Source of the DNA: Collinsella aerofaciens
GTDB taxonomy: Bacteria > Actinomycetota > Coriobacteriia > Coriobacteriales > Coriobacteriaceae
Length of the DNA: 64,000 nucleotides
Direction of reading: 5' to 3'
Assembly: GCF_015548375.1 (NCBI RefSeq)
Contig: NZ_JADMWW010000006.1
Span: forward strand, 1 to 64,000
Part shown: one piece after another, positions 6,094-15,991 of the stretch
How positions within the stretch are numbered: position 1 is the first letter of the stretch
Layout of the letters: every line of letters starts with the position of its first letter
The notes under the pieces: model-generated
What the model was told of the DNA's origin: nothing
What the model saw: the letters and a program-made list of their open reading frames with translations, nothing else
The model's database searches: none
Translations under genes and position numbers: made by a program

Positions 6094-8091
6094 CTATTGC
6101 AGGTCCAGCTGGTCCAGATATTCCTTGCCGTGCTCGGAGATATGGCGCTTGCGGCCCGCTTCGTCGTTGCCCAGCAACAGGTTAAACATGGTCTCCATCT
6201 TGGTGACGTCCTCGGGCTCCACCTTGATCAGGCGACGCGTCTCGGGGTTCATGGTGGTGAGCCACATCATGTCCGGATCGTTCTCACCAAGACCCTTGGA
6301 GCGGTTGATGGAGCACTTTTGGTCGCCAATCTCCTTAAGGATGCCGTTCTTTTCGAGCTCGGTGTAGGCAAAGTAGGTCTTTTCTTTGCAGTTGATCTCG
6401 TAGAGCGGCGACTCGGCGATATACACGTAGCCCTCGTCGATAAGTGTGGGCACCAGGCGGTAGAGCATGGTGAGCACGAGCGTGCGGATGTGATAACCGT
6501 CGACATCGGCGTCCGTACAGATGATGACCTTGTTCCAGTTGAGGTTGTCCAGGTCGAAGGCGCCAAGGTTCTTGATGCGCTTGTCTTTGATCTCCACGCC
6601 ACAGCCCAGCACGCGCATGAGGTCCATGATGATGTCGGACTTAAAGATGCGCGGATAGTCCTCCTTTAGGCAGTTGAGGATCTTGCCGCGGACGGGCATG
6701 ACACCCTGGAACTCGGCATCGCGCGAGGTGCGAATGGCGCCTGCTGCCGAGTCGCCCTCTACGATGTAGATCTCGCGGCGGCTCTTGTCCTTGGAGCGGC
6801 AGTCGATGAACTTCTGCACGCGGTTGGCCATGTCGGTCTTCTGCTGTAGGTTGGTCTTGATGCTCTGACGCGTCTTCTCGGCGTTCTCGCGCGAACGCTT
6901 GTTGATGAGCACCTGCTCCATGATCTTATTGGCGGCGTCTTTGTTCTCGATCAGGTAGGTCGAGAGGCGCTCCTTAAAGAAGGCCGTCATGGCCTGCTGG
7001 ATAAAGCGGTTGTTGATGGCCTTCTTGGTCTGGTTCTCGTAGGACGTCTGGGTGGAGAAGCAGTTGGTCACCAGCACCAGGCAGTCCTGGACGTCTTGCC
7101 ACTTAATGCCGCTCTCGTTTTTGTTGTACTTGCCCTGTTGCTTGATGTAGGCATCGATGGCGCTGGTCAGAGCGCTGCGGGCCGCCTTCTCGGGCGAACC
7201 GCCGTTCTCGAGCCACGATGAGTTGTGGTAGTACTCCTGCATCATGAAGGTGCGCGAGAAGCACATGCACGCGGTGATCTTGACGTTGTAGTCGGGCAGG
7301 TCCTCGCGGTCGCGACCGCGACGGTCGGCCTCGATAAAGAAGGGCTCGGTAAGGTAGTCGGTACCGACCTTCTCGAGCACGTAGTCCTCGATGCCCTTGG
7401 GATAGCAAAAATCCTCTTCGGTAAACTCGCCATCGTCGCCCTCAATGCGCAGGCGGAAGGTCACGTTGGCGTTGACCACGGCCTGGCGGCGCATGGTCTC
7501 GCGATACCAATCGTGGGGGATGCTAATGGAGGTAAAAACCTCAAGATCGGGACGCCACTTGATGGTGGTGCCGGTGCGTTCCTCGTCGCTGGGCTCAATC
7601 TCGAGTGCCTTCTTTTTGGCGCCGACGACCTTGCCCTTTTTAAAGTGCAGGGAGTACTTGTTGCCGTCGCGCCAGACGGTGACGTCCATGTACTCGGAGG
7701 CGTACTGGGTCGCGCATGAACCCAGGCCGTTGGTACCGAGCGAGAAGTCGTAGTCGCCGCCCTGGTTGTTGTTGTACTTGCCGCCGGCGTAGAGCTCGCA
7801 AAAGACGAGCTCCCAGTTAAAGCGCTTCTCGGAAGGGTTCCAGTCGAGCGGGCAGCCGCGGCCGTTGTCCTCTACCTGAATGGAGCCATCGCGAAAGGCG
7901 GTAAGGGTGATGAGCTTGCCGTAGCCCTGGCGCGCCTCGTCAACGGCGTTGGACAGGATCTCGAAGGCGGCATGCGCGCAACCGTCGAGTCCGTCCGAGC
8001 CAAAGATAACGGCGGGGCGCAGACGTACGCGCTCCTCGTCCTTGAGCTGGCGGATACTGTCGTTACCATAGTTTGCGGTGTTTTTTGCCAT
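6094..8091 (-). CDS. type IIA topoisomerase subunit B (ParE/GyrB-like ATPase)
   Basis: 665 residues. The GHKL ATPase fold shows SNAVDEA (catalytic Glu52), EDNGRG (Asp75) and GTNGLGS. It is followed by the transducer domain and a TOPRIM domain with EGDSAAG and TDADVDGYHIR, the metal-binding acidic residues for DNA cleavage. The start RLRPAVIFGSDGLDGC differs from the RPGMYIG of standard GyrB, which marks the divergent clostridial/actinobacterial ParE-like branch. It is first in a two-gene operon with the subunit A gene. ATP hydrolysis by this subunit drives strand passage. The fully divergent promoter region lies at 8092 and beyond. Confidence 0.92.
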   Translation of the reverse strand: MAKNTANYGNDSIRQLKDEERVRLRPAVIFGSDGLDGCAHAAFEILSNAVDEARQGYGKLITLTAFRDGSIQVEDNGRGCPLDWNPSEKRFNWELVFCELYAGGKYNNNQGGDYDFSLGTNGLGSCATQYASEYMDVTVWRDGNKYSLHFKKGKVVGAKKKALEIEPSDEERTGTTIKWRPDLEVFTSISIPHDWYRETMRRQAVVNANVTFRLRIEGDDGEFTEEDFCYPKGIEDYVLEKVGTDYLTEPFFIEADRRGRDREDLPDYNVKITACMCFSRTFMMQEYYHNSSWLENGGSPEKAARSALTSAIDAYIKQQGKYNKNESGIKWQDVQDCLVLVTNCFSTQTSYENQTKKAINNRFIQQAMTAFFKERLSTYLIENKDAANKIMEQVLINKRSRENAEKTRQSIKTNLQQKTDMANRVQKFIDCRSKDKSRREIYIVEGDSAAGAIRTSRDAEFQGVMPVRGKILNCLKEDYPRIFKSDIIMDLMRVLGCGVEIKDKRIKNLGAFDLDNLNWNKVIICTDADVDGYHIRTLVLTMLYRLVPTLIDEGYVYIAESPLYEINCKEKTYFAYTELEKNGILKEIGDQKCSINRSKGLGENDPDMMWLTTMNPETRRLIKVEPEDVTKMETMFNLLLGNDEAGRKRHISEHGKEYLDQLDLQ

Positions 8092-8276
8092 ACTCGCTCT
8101 CTCGGTGCTCCTTTGCTGCGTTTAAGTCATATAGATAGTCAAGGTAGCATAGCCCAGCCCGTGGGCGATTCCACCCAACACGAAATCCATCGAACAATCG
8201 TTCGAGCTTAGGCTGAAAAGAGCTCACTCGCACAAAACCGAGTCGGTTTTGTCCGAGTAAGTTTGAAGACGGCCGA

Positions 8277-8393
8277 ATGTGTCTTGCTGCGTTTGCGGTT
8301 GGATACGTTGTCGAAGACGTGTCGTGCGGATTGTTGGCGAAAAGACGCCGTGCCAAGCTCGAGGCAGAACTCAACTCCTCTGACGACATCTAA
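8277..8393 (+). CDS. possible small protein (38 codons)
   Basis: In the 391-bp gap between the topoisomerase operon and the surface-protein gene, an ATG at 8277 opens a frame encoding MCLAAFAVGYVVEDV and a basic RRRAKLEAELN tail, ending right before a strong hairpin at 8399. The composition (short hydrophobic segment, then charged helix) is protein-like. The ribosome site is weak and the frame is also open for 20 codons upstream without an ATG. Nothing else was recognised in this gap. Treat as speculative. Confidence 0.28.
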   Translation: MCLAAFAVGYVVEDVSCGLLAKRRRAKLEAELNSSDDI

Positions 8394-8398
8394 TGCGT

Positions 8399-8434
8399 AA
8401 TGGGCTGGCTCTGGGTATCCAGAACCAGCCCATT
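8399..8434. terminator. bidirectional terminator-like hairpin
   Basis: AATGGGCTGG (8399-8408) pairs with CCAGCCCATT (8425-8434), and an inner TCTGG-gtat-CCAGA helix continues the stem. It lies about 50 bp beyond the stop of the leftward surface-protein gene and next to the stop of the small rightward frame. Short T/A runs flank it on both sides. Confidence 0.65.
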
Positions 8435-8482
8435 TGATGTTCGATGAGCCGAGTCGGCGTCTCTCGCAAAGGTAACTGAGAG

Positions 8483-11400
8483 CTAGTGAGGCTTATCAGA
8501 ATTGACCTCATTGGCGGTGTCTTTTTCGAGCGCCGTGCGGCGGGCACTGTAGGCGACGAGGCCGGCGCCTGCCGCGGTGAGTGCTGCTGCGGCTGCCGTA
8601 AGGGGAGCGTTGACGTCGCCCGTGCCCGCAAGCGCGCCCGCTTTTCCGGAGCGCTTGTTATTGCCGTGATCCTTGCCACTGCTGGAGCTGCTTCCGCCGG
8701 AGCCGCCGCCCTTGTCAGTACCGCCGCCACTCGAGCCGCCACCGCCGTCCGCCGTCATCGGTGCATCGTGAAGTCCTGTCGTATCCGCGCTGTCGTATAC
8801 GCCGACCTGAACTACTGAGCGCTCGCATGCCGCGTCGGGCACATGGAGCTCGTGCAGCACGGCACCCAGCGCCGAGTTTGCGCCCGGTCGAATTTCCTCG
8901 AGCGTTACGGGATCGAGCGCCACCAGATTACGCGCCTTCGCATACAGCGTTACGCGTTTGCCCACTTCGTCGCTCCAACTCTCGGGGATAGCGAAGCTCA
9001 TGCGGAACTGTGCCGTGCAACCCGGTGCCAGCACGGCGTTGCCACTGTCGGCTACCAGCGGGTGCGTTGCAAAAGGTGTGCCCAGCGTTTCGAGCGCGTA
9101 CTTCACGTGTGCCATGTCGTTGACCGAAGCGTCCTCGGCAAGCTCTGGATCGTAGATCGATGCCATGCGTGTGTTCGCTCCGAACCCGATGGATGCGCTG
9201 GAGAACGGCTGGCTGGAGCCCTCTCGGTACAGATCGATTGTGCCGGCGGTCAGCAAGGTGTTGCCGTCGTTTCGCACCGTGACCATGAAGGATTCGCCTG
9301 CTGCTCCGGGCACCACCGCGCCCGAGGTAGCGACTGCGCCCGTCGGAGTGGCACACGCCACCAAGGGCACTTCGATGCCGTGTAGTTCTGCCTCGCTCTT
9401 CTCCGCGCTCACAATGTGCGTGGCGAGCGCGGAGAGCATGCTCCCCGACGTCAAAAATGTCGTTATCTGATCGACGGGATGGTCCAGCTCGCACATCACG
9501 AACGGCTCCGTAAACAGATCGCCTGCCAAGGTGCTGGCGAAGATGCGGAAGTGCTTGCCCATCACTGCTACCGGGTTGCCTTCTTCGTCGTAGGTTTGCC
9601 CCACCTTGCCATCGGTGTTCTCTACATAGAGCACGCACCTGCCGTTGTTGCTTACGCTAAACGATGCCGGGCCACAGCCTGCGGCACCCACGGGCTGCGT
9701 TGCAAATGCCGATGCGCCTCGCGTCCAAGTAATATGCTGCAGTTGCTCGTTGACGGTAGCCAAAAAGCCCGTGTGCTGCGGCCACGGCACCGCGTGGGGT
9801 ACTGTGGCATCTGGCGACATAACGCCCCAGCTCGCAATGGACTGGCCGATCACGGCGTACGATGCACAGCCACAACCGCCTGCGGTCTCGTATGCAATGG
9901 GCACCACCATTTTGCCGTTGATATTCTCGGGAGCGCCGAGCTCGATGCTCGACGGTGCCTGCGGAAAGCGGAGGACCTGACGGAACGTGAGACTGTCGCC
10001 CGAAACGTCCGACCACAGGGTAAAGCACTCCAGCGCAACCTCAGCCTCGCTGCCGAGCGCCTTTTCCGCGGTGGTTCCGCGGCGGTGGAGGTAGGCACCC
10101 GACAGGCGCCCGTCGACCAGCGTCTTGCCCACCGTGATACGCGGGCACTGCAGACAATGGTAGCCATCCTCTTGTAGGCGGCCGCGCGAGATGCTGCGCC
10201 ATGACGTGTGCGATACCACGCGGGTCTCGTCATTACTTATGCGCAGACGCACAACGGACAGTATGCCGGCTGTGCTTGCCGTATCGAAAAGGGTGTCGTC
10301 GCCGTCACGCCGCTCGCCCGAGACCAGCAACACGTAGGCGTCCTGGTTTCCTCTTCCGTCCGTATATTCCACCACGTCGAAGTCGTAATCGTATATGCCG
10401 TCGCGTTCCACGTCGCCCTCACCAAACCCAAGGGGAAAGTCCACGGGCATGGGGGCGGACCACGTGCCGTTTGCCTTTGTGTGCACCACCAGACGCGAGC
10501 GGCCATTGTCGCCGTAGCGCACCGAGGCGATGCGGAACAGGCATTCTACGCCGGCGATAATCGTCAGCTTCATGTGGGCTTCGCTGAGCACGCCAGTAAA
10601 CAGCACGTTGTCGCTCGAGGGCTTGATGCCGCCACGCTCGTCCTCCGATACACCAGCAGAATTGGCGTTGGGGTCCGCAACGGCGTCCTTCGTCTGCCCG
10701 ATATGGGTGTACGCATACATCGGCGCGGCGTTTTCGTCGTTCTCTATCAGTGCGTGGACGAAATGCTCGATCTGTCCCGTGTCGTCGCTCTCCGCATCCG
10801 CCTCGAGCTCAATGCGCGTGACCGACCGGTCCCAATCGCGTACGGTAGGCTCGACATTCCTTGCAGTGGCCTTAACCTCAGCGCGTGCGAGTAGCTCGGC
10901 GTTGGTGACGATGGTGGCCGATGCGATAAATTGCGGCACGCCGCCCGCCTCGATGTTGCCGGGCATGCCGAAGCGGGCATCCAACGTGTAAGGCGTATCT
11001 CCACCCAATGCGAGCTCAGAGCGCTGGAGCACATACTGGTTGCCATTGTTCACCGACATATTCCACGAATCGAGGAGTGTGGGCCACGACCCCGACCAAG
11101 CCTTGGTGGTCCACTTGAACATTACGAACTGGAGTATCACATCGACATCGACGTCTGCACCCACGCGCAGCCGCGGAAGCTGGTGCCCGTCCGCCTTCTC
11201 GTACCCAATGAACAGGGTGAGGGATGCGGCGCCACGCACGGCAGACGAAGCGACGCCTGCAACGCCGGCGCCAAAGGTGACGGCAAGCCCGATCTGGATA
11301 GTGAATGAGCCCGACGTGTTGGAATAGTCGAGCGAAATGTTCTTGAAAAACGCCGCGCCGCCGCCGTGCGTGTGGGCACCCACGGCGAGCGCCAGTTTTG

Positions 11401-12850
11401 CCAGCACCCAGGGGTTGACGTTTAGGAAAAACGGCACCGGTCCTAGGGTAAACTGCTCGGTCCAATTGAGGTCGGTTCTTACTTGGAAGAGTGCCTTAAT
11501 ATTGCCGTATGCGGGGTCGTTGTTGCTGCCCCAGGTTTTGCCCACCCAATCGTAGGCGAGCGAGCCGTACAGCTGTGTGGCGATATCCATCGTGAACAGC
11601 GGCGTGCAATGGTGGTGAAGGAGCTTAGTGTTTCTTGGATCGGTGCCCGAACCGGCACTCATACTCTTGTACTGATTCCACTTCCCCTCCATCTCGTCGA
11701 GGTAGCGGTTTGCCTGCTTGGCGCCCGACTCGCGCGGCGATTTCTTCCAGTACTCTGGATCCGGATTGCCTGAATCGTTCATGTAGCCGACCGGTTTGTA
11801 TCCTCCGCCAAACAGCACGTACCCGGCAAAAGAGAAATCGAACAAAATGGGGAACGAGGGCATCCAGCACGTGAACTTGTTGCCGCCAATGCCGGGAAAC
11901 GCCGCGGGGAAATCAAACGGAGTAATCTCTTGGTCCATGGTAGTGGGGACGATAGTGGTCGATCCGGATTCCGCCTTTGCGGCCGGCGCGGTGACAACGG
12001 CCATGGGGGATGAGAGCGTGTAGGTTTTGCCCTGATAGTCGAGGCCAAAGCGCAGCTTGCATCCTTCCTCCAGAAGGTTTGACGCTGCATCGAGGAACGT
12101 GTCTTCGAGCGTGAACGTCGCCAGATTATCCGAACCCGATGCGCTGGCCTTGACTTGGCCAATTTGCGTGACGGTTTCGGGCGAGCTACCCGTGGCGGGC
12201 ATTACCTTGTTGATGCACAGCGTTGCCTGTCCACCCTGTGGCAGATGTGCCTGCACGGTAAAGGCGTGCGTATCGGGCTGTTCGTTTGCCGTGTCGTCCT
12301 TCGGCAATGTCATGAACGTAGCGTCGGCGTACTGGATGTCCCATTCGTCGAACGTGAGCTGTCGAAAGTACGGCTTGCCGTCAGAAAGCGGACGCGTTGG
12401 CGCGGTTATGGCGGTGCCACCCTGGATACGCGCGAGGGGAATCTCGACATCGCGGTAGCCTGCCATGCTAATGGAGATGCCGCCGTTAAAATCGTACGCG
12501 TCGAGAAGCGTTGTCTCGTCCACGTAGCCTTCCGAAAGCGGCGCGACCTCAAAGATGGCCGTGCCTTCGTCATCGGTCGTGGCGGTGAGCTGCTTGCCTG
12601 CGGCATAGCGCGATGTGAGCGTGACCTGGGCACCCGTGATGGGCGTATTCTTGTTGGCGACGTCGACCACGACCACACCAAACATGGTGCGCGAGAGAAC
12701 GAGCACCCTGAAAGGGTCTTTTTCGTCGGCATAGGCTTCGGTGGGCGCGAACGGCAATATGAAGGCGTTTGCGCTTCCCGGCACGCGCGGCAACATAATG
12801 CTCGCCAGCGAGGACGCTCCGGCAACAAGTAACGAACGGCGATCAAGCAT
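8483..12850 (-). CDS. giant Tat-exported, LAxTG-anchored cell-surface protein
   Basis: 1455 residues from ATG 12850, chosen because GGGAG sits six bases upstream and a signal peptide starts there; the open frame extends 32 codons further. The start MLDRRSLLVAGASSLAS has a twin-arginine pattern and ends near SANA. Residues about 57-110 form a carboxypeptidase-regulatory/CNA-B-like beta domain. The middle is a long secreted region rich in Ser, Thr, Gly and Asp with no family I recognise. The C-terminus has a Gly/Ser linker, the sortase motif LAGTG at 1407, a hydrophobic helix and a charged tail. It is probably exported folded, then covalently joined to the wall. A LuxR-type gene lies directly upstream on the same strand. 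Ligand or enzymatic role unknown. Confidence 0.75.
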   Translation of the reverse strand: MLDRRSLLVAGASSLASIMLPRVPGSANAFILPFAPTEAYADEKDPFRVLVLSRTMFGVVVVDVANKNTPITGAQVTLTSRYAAGKQLTATTDDEGTAIFEVAPLSEGYVDETTLLDAYDFNGGISISMAGYRDVEIPLARIQGGTAITAPTRPLSDGKPYFRQLTFDEWDIQYADATFMTLPKDDTANEQPDTHAFTVQAHLPQGGQATLCINKVMPATGSSPETVTQIGQVKASASGSDNLATFTLEDTFLDAASNLLEEGCKLRFGLDYQGKTYTLSSPMAVVTAPAAKAESGSTTIVPTTMDQEITPFDFPAAFPGIGGNKFTCWMPSFPILFDFSFAGYVLFGGGYKPVGYMNDSGNPDPEYWKKSPRESGAKQANRYLDEMEGKWNQYKSMSAGSGTDPRNTKLLHHHCTPLFTMDIATQLYGSLAYDWVGKTWGSNNDPAYGNIKALFQVRTDLNWTEQFTLGPVPFFLNVNPWVLAKLALAVGAHTHGGGAAFFKNISLDYSNTSGSFTIQIGLAVTFGAGVAGVASSAVRGAASLTLFIGYEKADGHQLPRLRVGADVDVDVILQFVMFKWTTKAWSGSWPTLLDSWNMSVNNGNQYVLQRSELALGGDTPYTLDARFGMPGNIEAGGVPQFIASATIVTNAELLARAEVKATARNVEPTVRDWDRSVTRIELEADAESDDTGQIEHFVHALIENDENAAPMYAYTHIGQTKDAVADPNANSAGVSEDERGGIKPSSDNVLFTGVLSEAHMKLTIIAGVECLFRIASVRYGDNGRSRLVVHTKANGTWSAPMPVDFPLGFGEGDVERDGIYDYDFDVVEYTDGRGNQDAYVLLVSGERRDGDDTLFDTASTAGILSVVRLRISNDETRVVSHTSWRSISRGRLQEDGYHCLQCPRITVGKTLVDGRLSGAYLHRRGTTAEKALGSEAEVALECFTLWSDVSGDSLTFRQVLRFPQAPSSIELGAPENINGKMVVPIAYETAGGCGCASYAVIGQSIASWGVMSPDATVPHAVPWPQHTGFLATVNEQLQHITWTRGASAFATQPVGAAGCGPASFSVSNNGRCVLYVENTDGKVGQTYDEEGNPVAVMGKHFRIFASTLAGDLFTEPFVMCELDHPVDQITTFLTSGSMLSALATHIVSAEKSEAELHGIEVPLVACATPTGAVATSGAVVPGAAGESFMVTVRNDGNTLLTAGTIDLYREGSSQPFSSASIGFGANTRMASIYDPELAEDASVNDMAHVKYALETLGTPFATHPLVADSGNAVLAPGCTAQFRMSFAIPESWSDEVGKRVTLYAKARNLVALDPVTLEEIRPGANSALGAVLHELHVPDAACERSVVQVGVYDSADTTGLHDAPMTADGGGGSSGGGTDKGGGSGGSSSSSGKDHGNNKRSGKAGALAGTGDVNAPLTAAAAALTAAGAGLVAYSARRTALEKDTANEVNSDKPH

Positions 12851-12956
12851 CTTTGGCTCCCATCCCGCAGGTATCGGTGGAAATAATCCAATTTTGCGAG
12901 AGGGCGCTACGTGGCGGTAGTGCCGTTCGATGGCCAAAATGTCCAATTTGAGCGTG

Positions 12957-12986
12957 CGAAAGCGCCAGGACCCCGGAGCGCTTTCG
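12957..12986 (-). terminator. hairpin between luxR-type gene and surface-protein gene
   Basis: Nine-bp perfect stem CGAAAGCGC / GCGCTTTCG with a GC-rich 12-nt loop, 20 bp after the LuxR stop codon. Without a T-run it may act as a partial terminator or processing site separating expression of the two genes. Confidence 0.5.
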
Positions 12987-13006
12987 ATACGACGGGCAGT
13001 CTGCCG

Positions 13007-14011
13007 CTAACGCAACATATGCGCGACCAACTCGGCGCGAGTTCCGATACCAAGTTTGGCATACACTCCTGATAGGCGGTTTTTGACGGTGCCCGGCGAT
13101 ACTCCCATATGGCGTGCGATTTCGGCGTTGGTCCATCCACGACAGGCGAGCATGGCCATGGTGAATTCCGTGGTCGTTAAATCGTCGGCCACGTCCTCGC
13201 CCGAATCGGGGTTGTGGATGCGCCGCCAGCCGTAGCTGAATCGATACGTAATCTCGATGATGCGTGCGAAATCGTCAGGGTATTGCGATTTTAGGCATGC
13301 CTCGATGAGTCCCTGCAAAAGGCCGTGGTGCTCGCCAATGAGCTCGATAAGGCCGTCGGGACGCGCAATGTTCCAAGCAACTCCGAAGTGTGCCTTTGCG
13401 GCGTCGATGTCCTTGAGGCTCATGCATGCCATAGAAGCCGACAAGTGCAGGAATAGCTCCGAGATGGGATAGCTTCCCTGTTTCATGATCAGGGCGTTTT
13501 CTGCCATGCCCAGACTGCGGCCATATTCGCCGCGCAGGTACAGGGCGTGCGCCATCACGTAGCTGGCGAACAGGCGCAGGCCTTCGGGCAGATGCGCCGC
13601 AAGCGGATAAAACTCTTCGGCGGAATACGGGGAAGGCAAGTGCAGCAGGACGCTCGCGGCCGAGGCGAACAGGATATGCGTGGCGTGGACGGCGGGCGAC
13701 TCCTCGTCGGTTGGCATATCGAGGATGCCAGCAAGGCACCGGCGGGCGTCGGGGATACGGTTGAGCGACAGGCTGGCATATCCGCAGATAAAGCATGCGG
13801 AATAGCGCAGTGTGGGATCGGTGGCGTCAAGATAGGGGCGCGCCGTCTTGGCAGCGAGGGCGGCCTGTCCGCGAAAGTACAGAGCTTCTGCCGTGGCAAT
13901 GGCGCGCGAATCGGGGTCGGAAATGCCTGCAACCGCAGCGTCAATCTGCCCCGGCACAAAGGCGGTGCACATCAACGGCATGGGAACGCGTGGGTAGCCA
14001 TCGCAGTCCAT
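13007..14011 (-). CDS. LuxR-family transcriptional regulator
   Basis: 334 residues from ATG 14011, preferred because GGGAG lies nine bases upstream; an ATG nine codons earlier has no such site. The last 56 residues are a LuxR/GerE helix-turn-helix: TEFTMAMLACRGWTNAEIAR, then GVSPGTVKNRLSGVYAKLGI. The first 270 residues are mostly alpha-helical with repeat-like leucine/alanine pairs, like a TPR-type signal-integrating region, and show no receiver aspartate, so it is not a standard response regulator. It precedes the surface-protein gene on the same strand and probably controls it. The inducer is unknown. Confidence 0.82.
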   Translation of the reverse strand: MDCDGYPRVPMPLMCTAFVPGQIDAAVAGISDPDSRAIATAEALYFRGQAALAAKTARPYLDATDPTLRYSACFICGYASLSLNRIPDARRCLAGILDMPTDEESPAVHATHILFASAASVLLHLPSPYSAEEFYPLAAHLPEGLRLFASYVMAHALYLRGEYGRSLGMAENALIMKQGSYPISELFLHLSASMACMSLKDIDAAKAHFGVAWNIARPDGLIELIGEHHGLLQGLIEACLKSQYPDDFARIIEITYRFSYGWRRIHNPDSGEDVADDLTTTEFTMAMLACRGWTNAEIARHMGVSPGTVKNRLSGVYAKLGIGTRAELVAHMLR

Positions 14012-14078
14012 CTTCCATCTCCCATCAGGTGGCAACAATGCAGCAATTGTACTCCTGTTGCTCGGGACCCCTTTCGTT

Positions 14079-15230
14079 TTACTGTTCGGTTAACGCTGCG
14101 GATCGTTTTGGAAGGCTTGCGAGCATGGTAGTCCCGTTCTCGGAACTTGCTTCGACCTCTACAGCGCCACCGTGAAGCGCTGCAATCTCCCAAACGAGCG
14201 CTAGTCCGAGTCCTGCGCCGCCGTATGCCCTGCTGCGGGATTTATCCAGGCGAAAGAACGGTTGGAAGATGCTCTCACGGTACTGCTTGGGTATTCCCGG
14301 GCCCTGGTCCTCGACTCGCAGGAACACATGGCTGTCGTTGTCGCGGATGGAGACGTTGACAGTCGAGCCGGTGCGGCTGTAACGGATGGCATTTTCGACC
14401 AGGTTAAACACCAGCCGATAGAGGAGCGTGTCGCTCCCGATTACTAAAGCGTCTCCAGCACAATTGAGGGCTATGCCCTTATTTTCGGCAAGTGGCGCAA
14501 GGTCGGTGAGGACCTCTTCGGACAAAGGACCAAGTTCCACATCGTCCTCGCAAGGGACGCTGCGGAGCTCACTCATCTCGAGCAATACCTTGGCCATTCG
14601 AGACATGCGCTCGGTTTGTTCTTGTAGCAGGCCGAGCAGCTCGGCTGTTTCGGGTTGCAAACCGGAGTGCTCGGAGATGAATAGTTCAATCTGTGCTTGC
14701 ATAAGGGCGAGCGGGGTGCGCAGCTCGTGTGCGGCGTTGCCGGTAAACTGACGCTGTGCAGAGAATCCTTCGCCAAGACGAGTGATCATGTCGTTGAAAG
14801 AGGCGCTGCATCGTTGTAGCTCGGTGGGCACATCTTCATTGAGTCTGATTTCGCTTAGGTTGTCAGGCTGCACACGCTCAACCTGCGCTGCAAAAGCCCG
14901 TAGCGGTTTGAGTGCACGGCCGCTCACAAAGTATGCCAGCGCGCCGCCAAGGAGTGTAACTCCAGCCGTGATGTACCAGGCTGTCGTGCCAAAAGACTCC
15001 TGTGCGTCGTTTACGGCGATCGTGACCTCGTCATCGAGGCTCCCCTTCGTTGGGTCGAACGCCTGGGGCGAGTCTTCGCCGGTTGCGTTAAGGGCCGAGA
15101 TGTCACTGCCGATGGCGTCCATGTAGCGCATGCCCGTATAGCCGACCAGGCAGTTCGTCAGCACGCACGCCGCACACGTCAGCAGCGCCGTCATGATCGT
15201 TATGCGCCATTGCAGCGAAAGCCTTTTCAT
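14079..15230 (-). CDS. two-component sensor histidine kinase
   Basis: 383 residues. One membrane helix at about 9-32, a short outside loop (to about 83), a second helix at 84-104, a HAMP linker, then the phosphoacceptor box with NAAHELRTPLA (His168) and a HATPase domain with NLVENAIRYS, EDQGPGIP and GGAGLGLALV. Its start overlaps the response regulator stop by four bases (ATGA), so the two are co-translated. It senses something at or in the membrane and phosphorylates the partner at 15227. The divergently transcribed redox operon at 15992 is a candidate target. Signal unknown. Confidence 0.92.
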   Translation of the reverse strand: MKRLSLQWRITIMTALLTCAACVLTNCLVGYTGMRYMDAIGSDISALNATGEDSPQAFDPTKGSLDDEVTIAVNDAQESFGTTAWYITAGVTLLGGALAYFVSGRALKPLRAFAAQVERVQPDNLSEIRLNEDVPTELQRCSASFNDMITRLGEGFSAQRQFTGNAAHELRTPLALMQAQIELFISEHSGLQPETAELLGLLQEQTERMSRMAKVLLEMSELRSVPCEDDVELGPLSEEVLTDLAPLAENKGIALNCAGDALVIGSDTLLYRLVFNLVENAIRYSRTGSTVNVSIRDNDSHVFLRVEDQGPGIPKQYRESIFQPFFRLDKSRSRAYGGAGLGLALVWEIAALHGGAVEVEASSENGTTMLASLPKRSAALTEQ

Positions 15231-15901
15231 TCGCTATCCTCCATAACGTAGCCCTCTCCAATCCGATTGCGAATCGGGTCGTATCCCAAAGCGCTGCGCA
15301 ACTTTTTTCGGAGCGACGAGATGTGAACGCGGGTTGCGTTGCTAAAACAGTTCACGGTGCTATCCCAAACGTGCTCGATAAGCTCCTCTTGGTTTACCGG
15401 TCGCCCCTGATTAAGCATCAGGTATTCCAAGATTCCCGTTTCCTTGCGTGTAAGAGATAAGGCCTCGCTGCCCACGGAAGCGATGCGCGCCTTGGTGTAA
15501 AAGCTGAGTTTTCCGCAGGTTAATACTATGTCGCTTTGTGCGAAGCGCCTGAGGGTAAGGCTGCGGATCCTTGCTGCAAGTTCGTCCAGATGAAACGGCT
15601 TGGTGAGGTAATCGTTGGCGCCGGCATCGAGTCCGTCGACTTTATCGGATACTTCGCCACGCGCGGACAGAATCAGTACCTTGGTCTCGCAATCGGTTTT
15701 CCTAAGTTCCCTGAGCACGGTCATGCCATCGATACGGGGAAGGTTGAGGTCGAGTACCACGAGGTCAAAGACTTCGACGCCCAGCAGGTCGAGCGCCTCC
15801 TGTCCGTCGTGACAGCAGTCGACGCTGTACGCCAAGTTTCGCAAGCTGCGCGCGATTGCATCGCACAGTGCTCGCTCGTCTTCGACGATCAAAATACGCA
15901 T
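15227..15901 (-). CDS. OmpR/PhoB-type response regulator
   Basis: 224 residues from ATG 15901, preferred over an ATG six codons upstream because AAGGAG is correctly placed. The receiver domain has acidic residues in VEDE, phosphorylated Asp51 in VVLDLNLPRIDG, Thr/Ser at LSA and Lys101 in TKPFH. The C-terminal winged helix carries LTRKETGILEYLML and the recognition helix RVHISSLRKKL. First gene of the RR-HK operon, and it faces the CXXC miniprotein operon across about 90 bp. Confidence 0.93.
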   Translation of the reverse strand: MRILIVEDERALCDAIARSLRNLAYSVDCCHDGQEALDLLGVEVFDLVVLDLNLPRIDGMTVLRELRKTDCETKVLILSARGEVSDKVDGLDAGANDYLTKPFHLDELAARIRSLTLRRFAQSDIVLTCGKLSFYTKARIASVGSEALSLTRKETGILEYLMLNQGRPVNQEELIEHVWDSTVNCFSNATRVHISSLRKKLRSALGYDPIRNRIGEGYVMEDSE

Positions 15902-15991
15902 AACAGTCTCCTTGCACATTCCAAATCGCGCTTAACACGGATTTTATAGTCGATATGGTCCAATGGTCGCGTAACGAAAGGAGTGGTCGAG

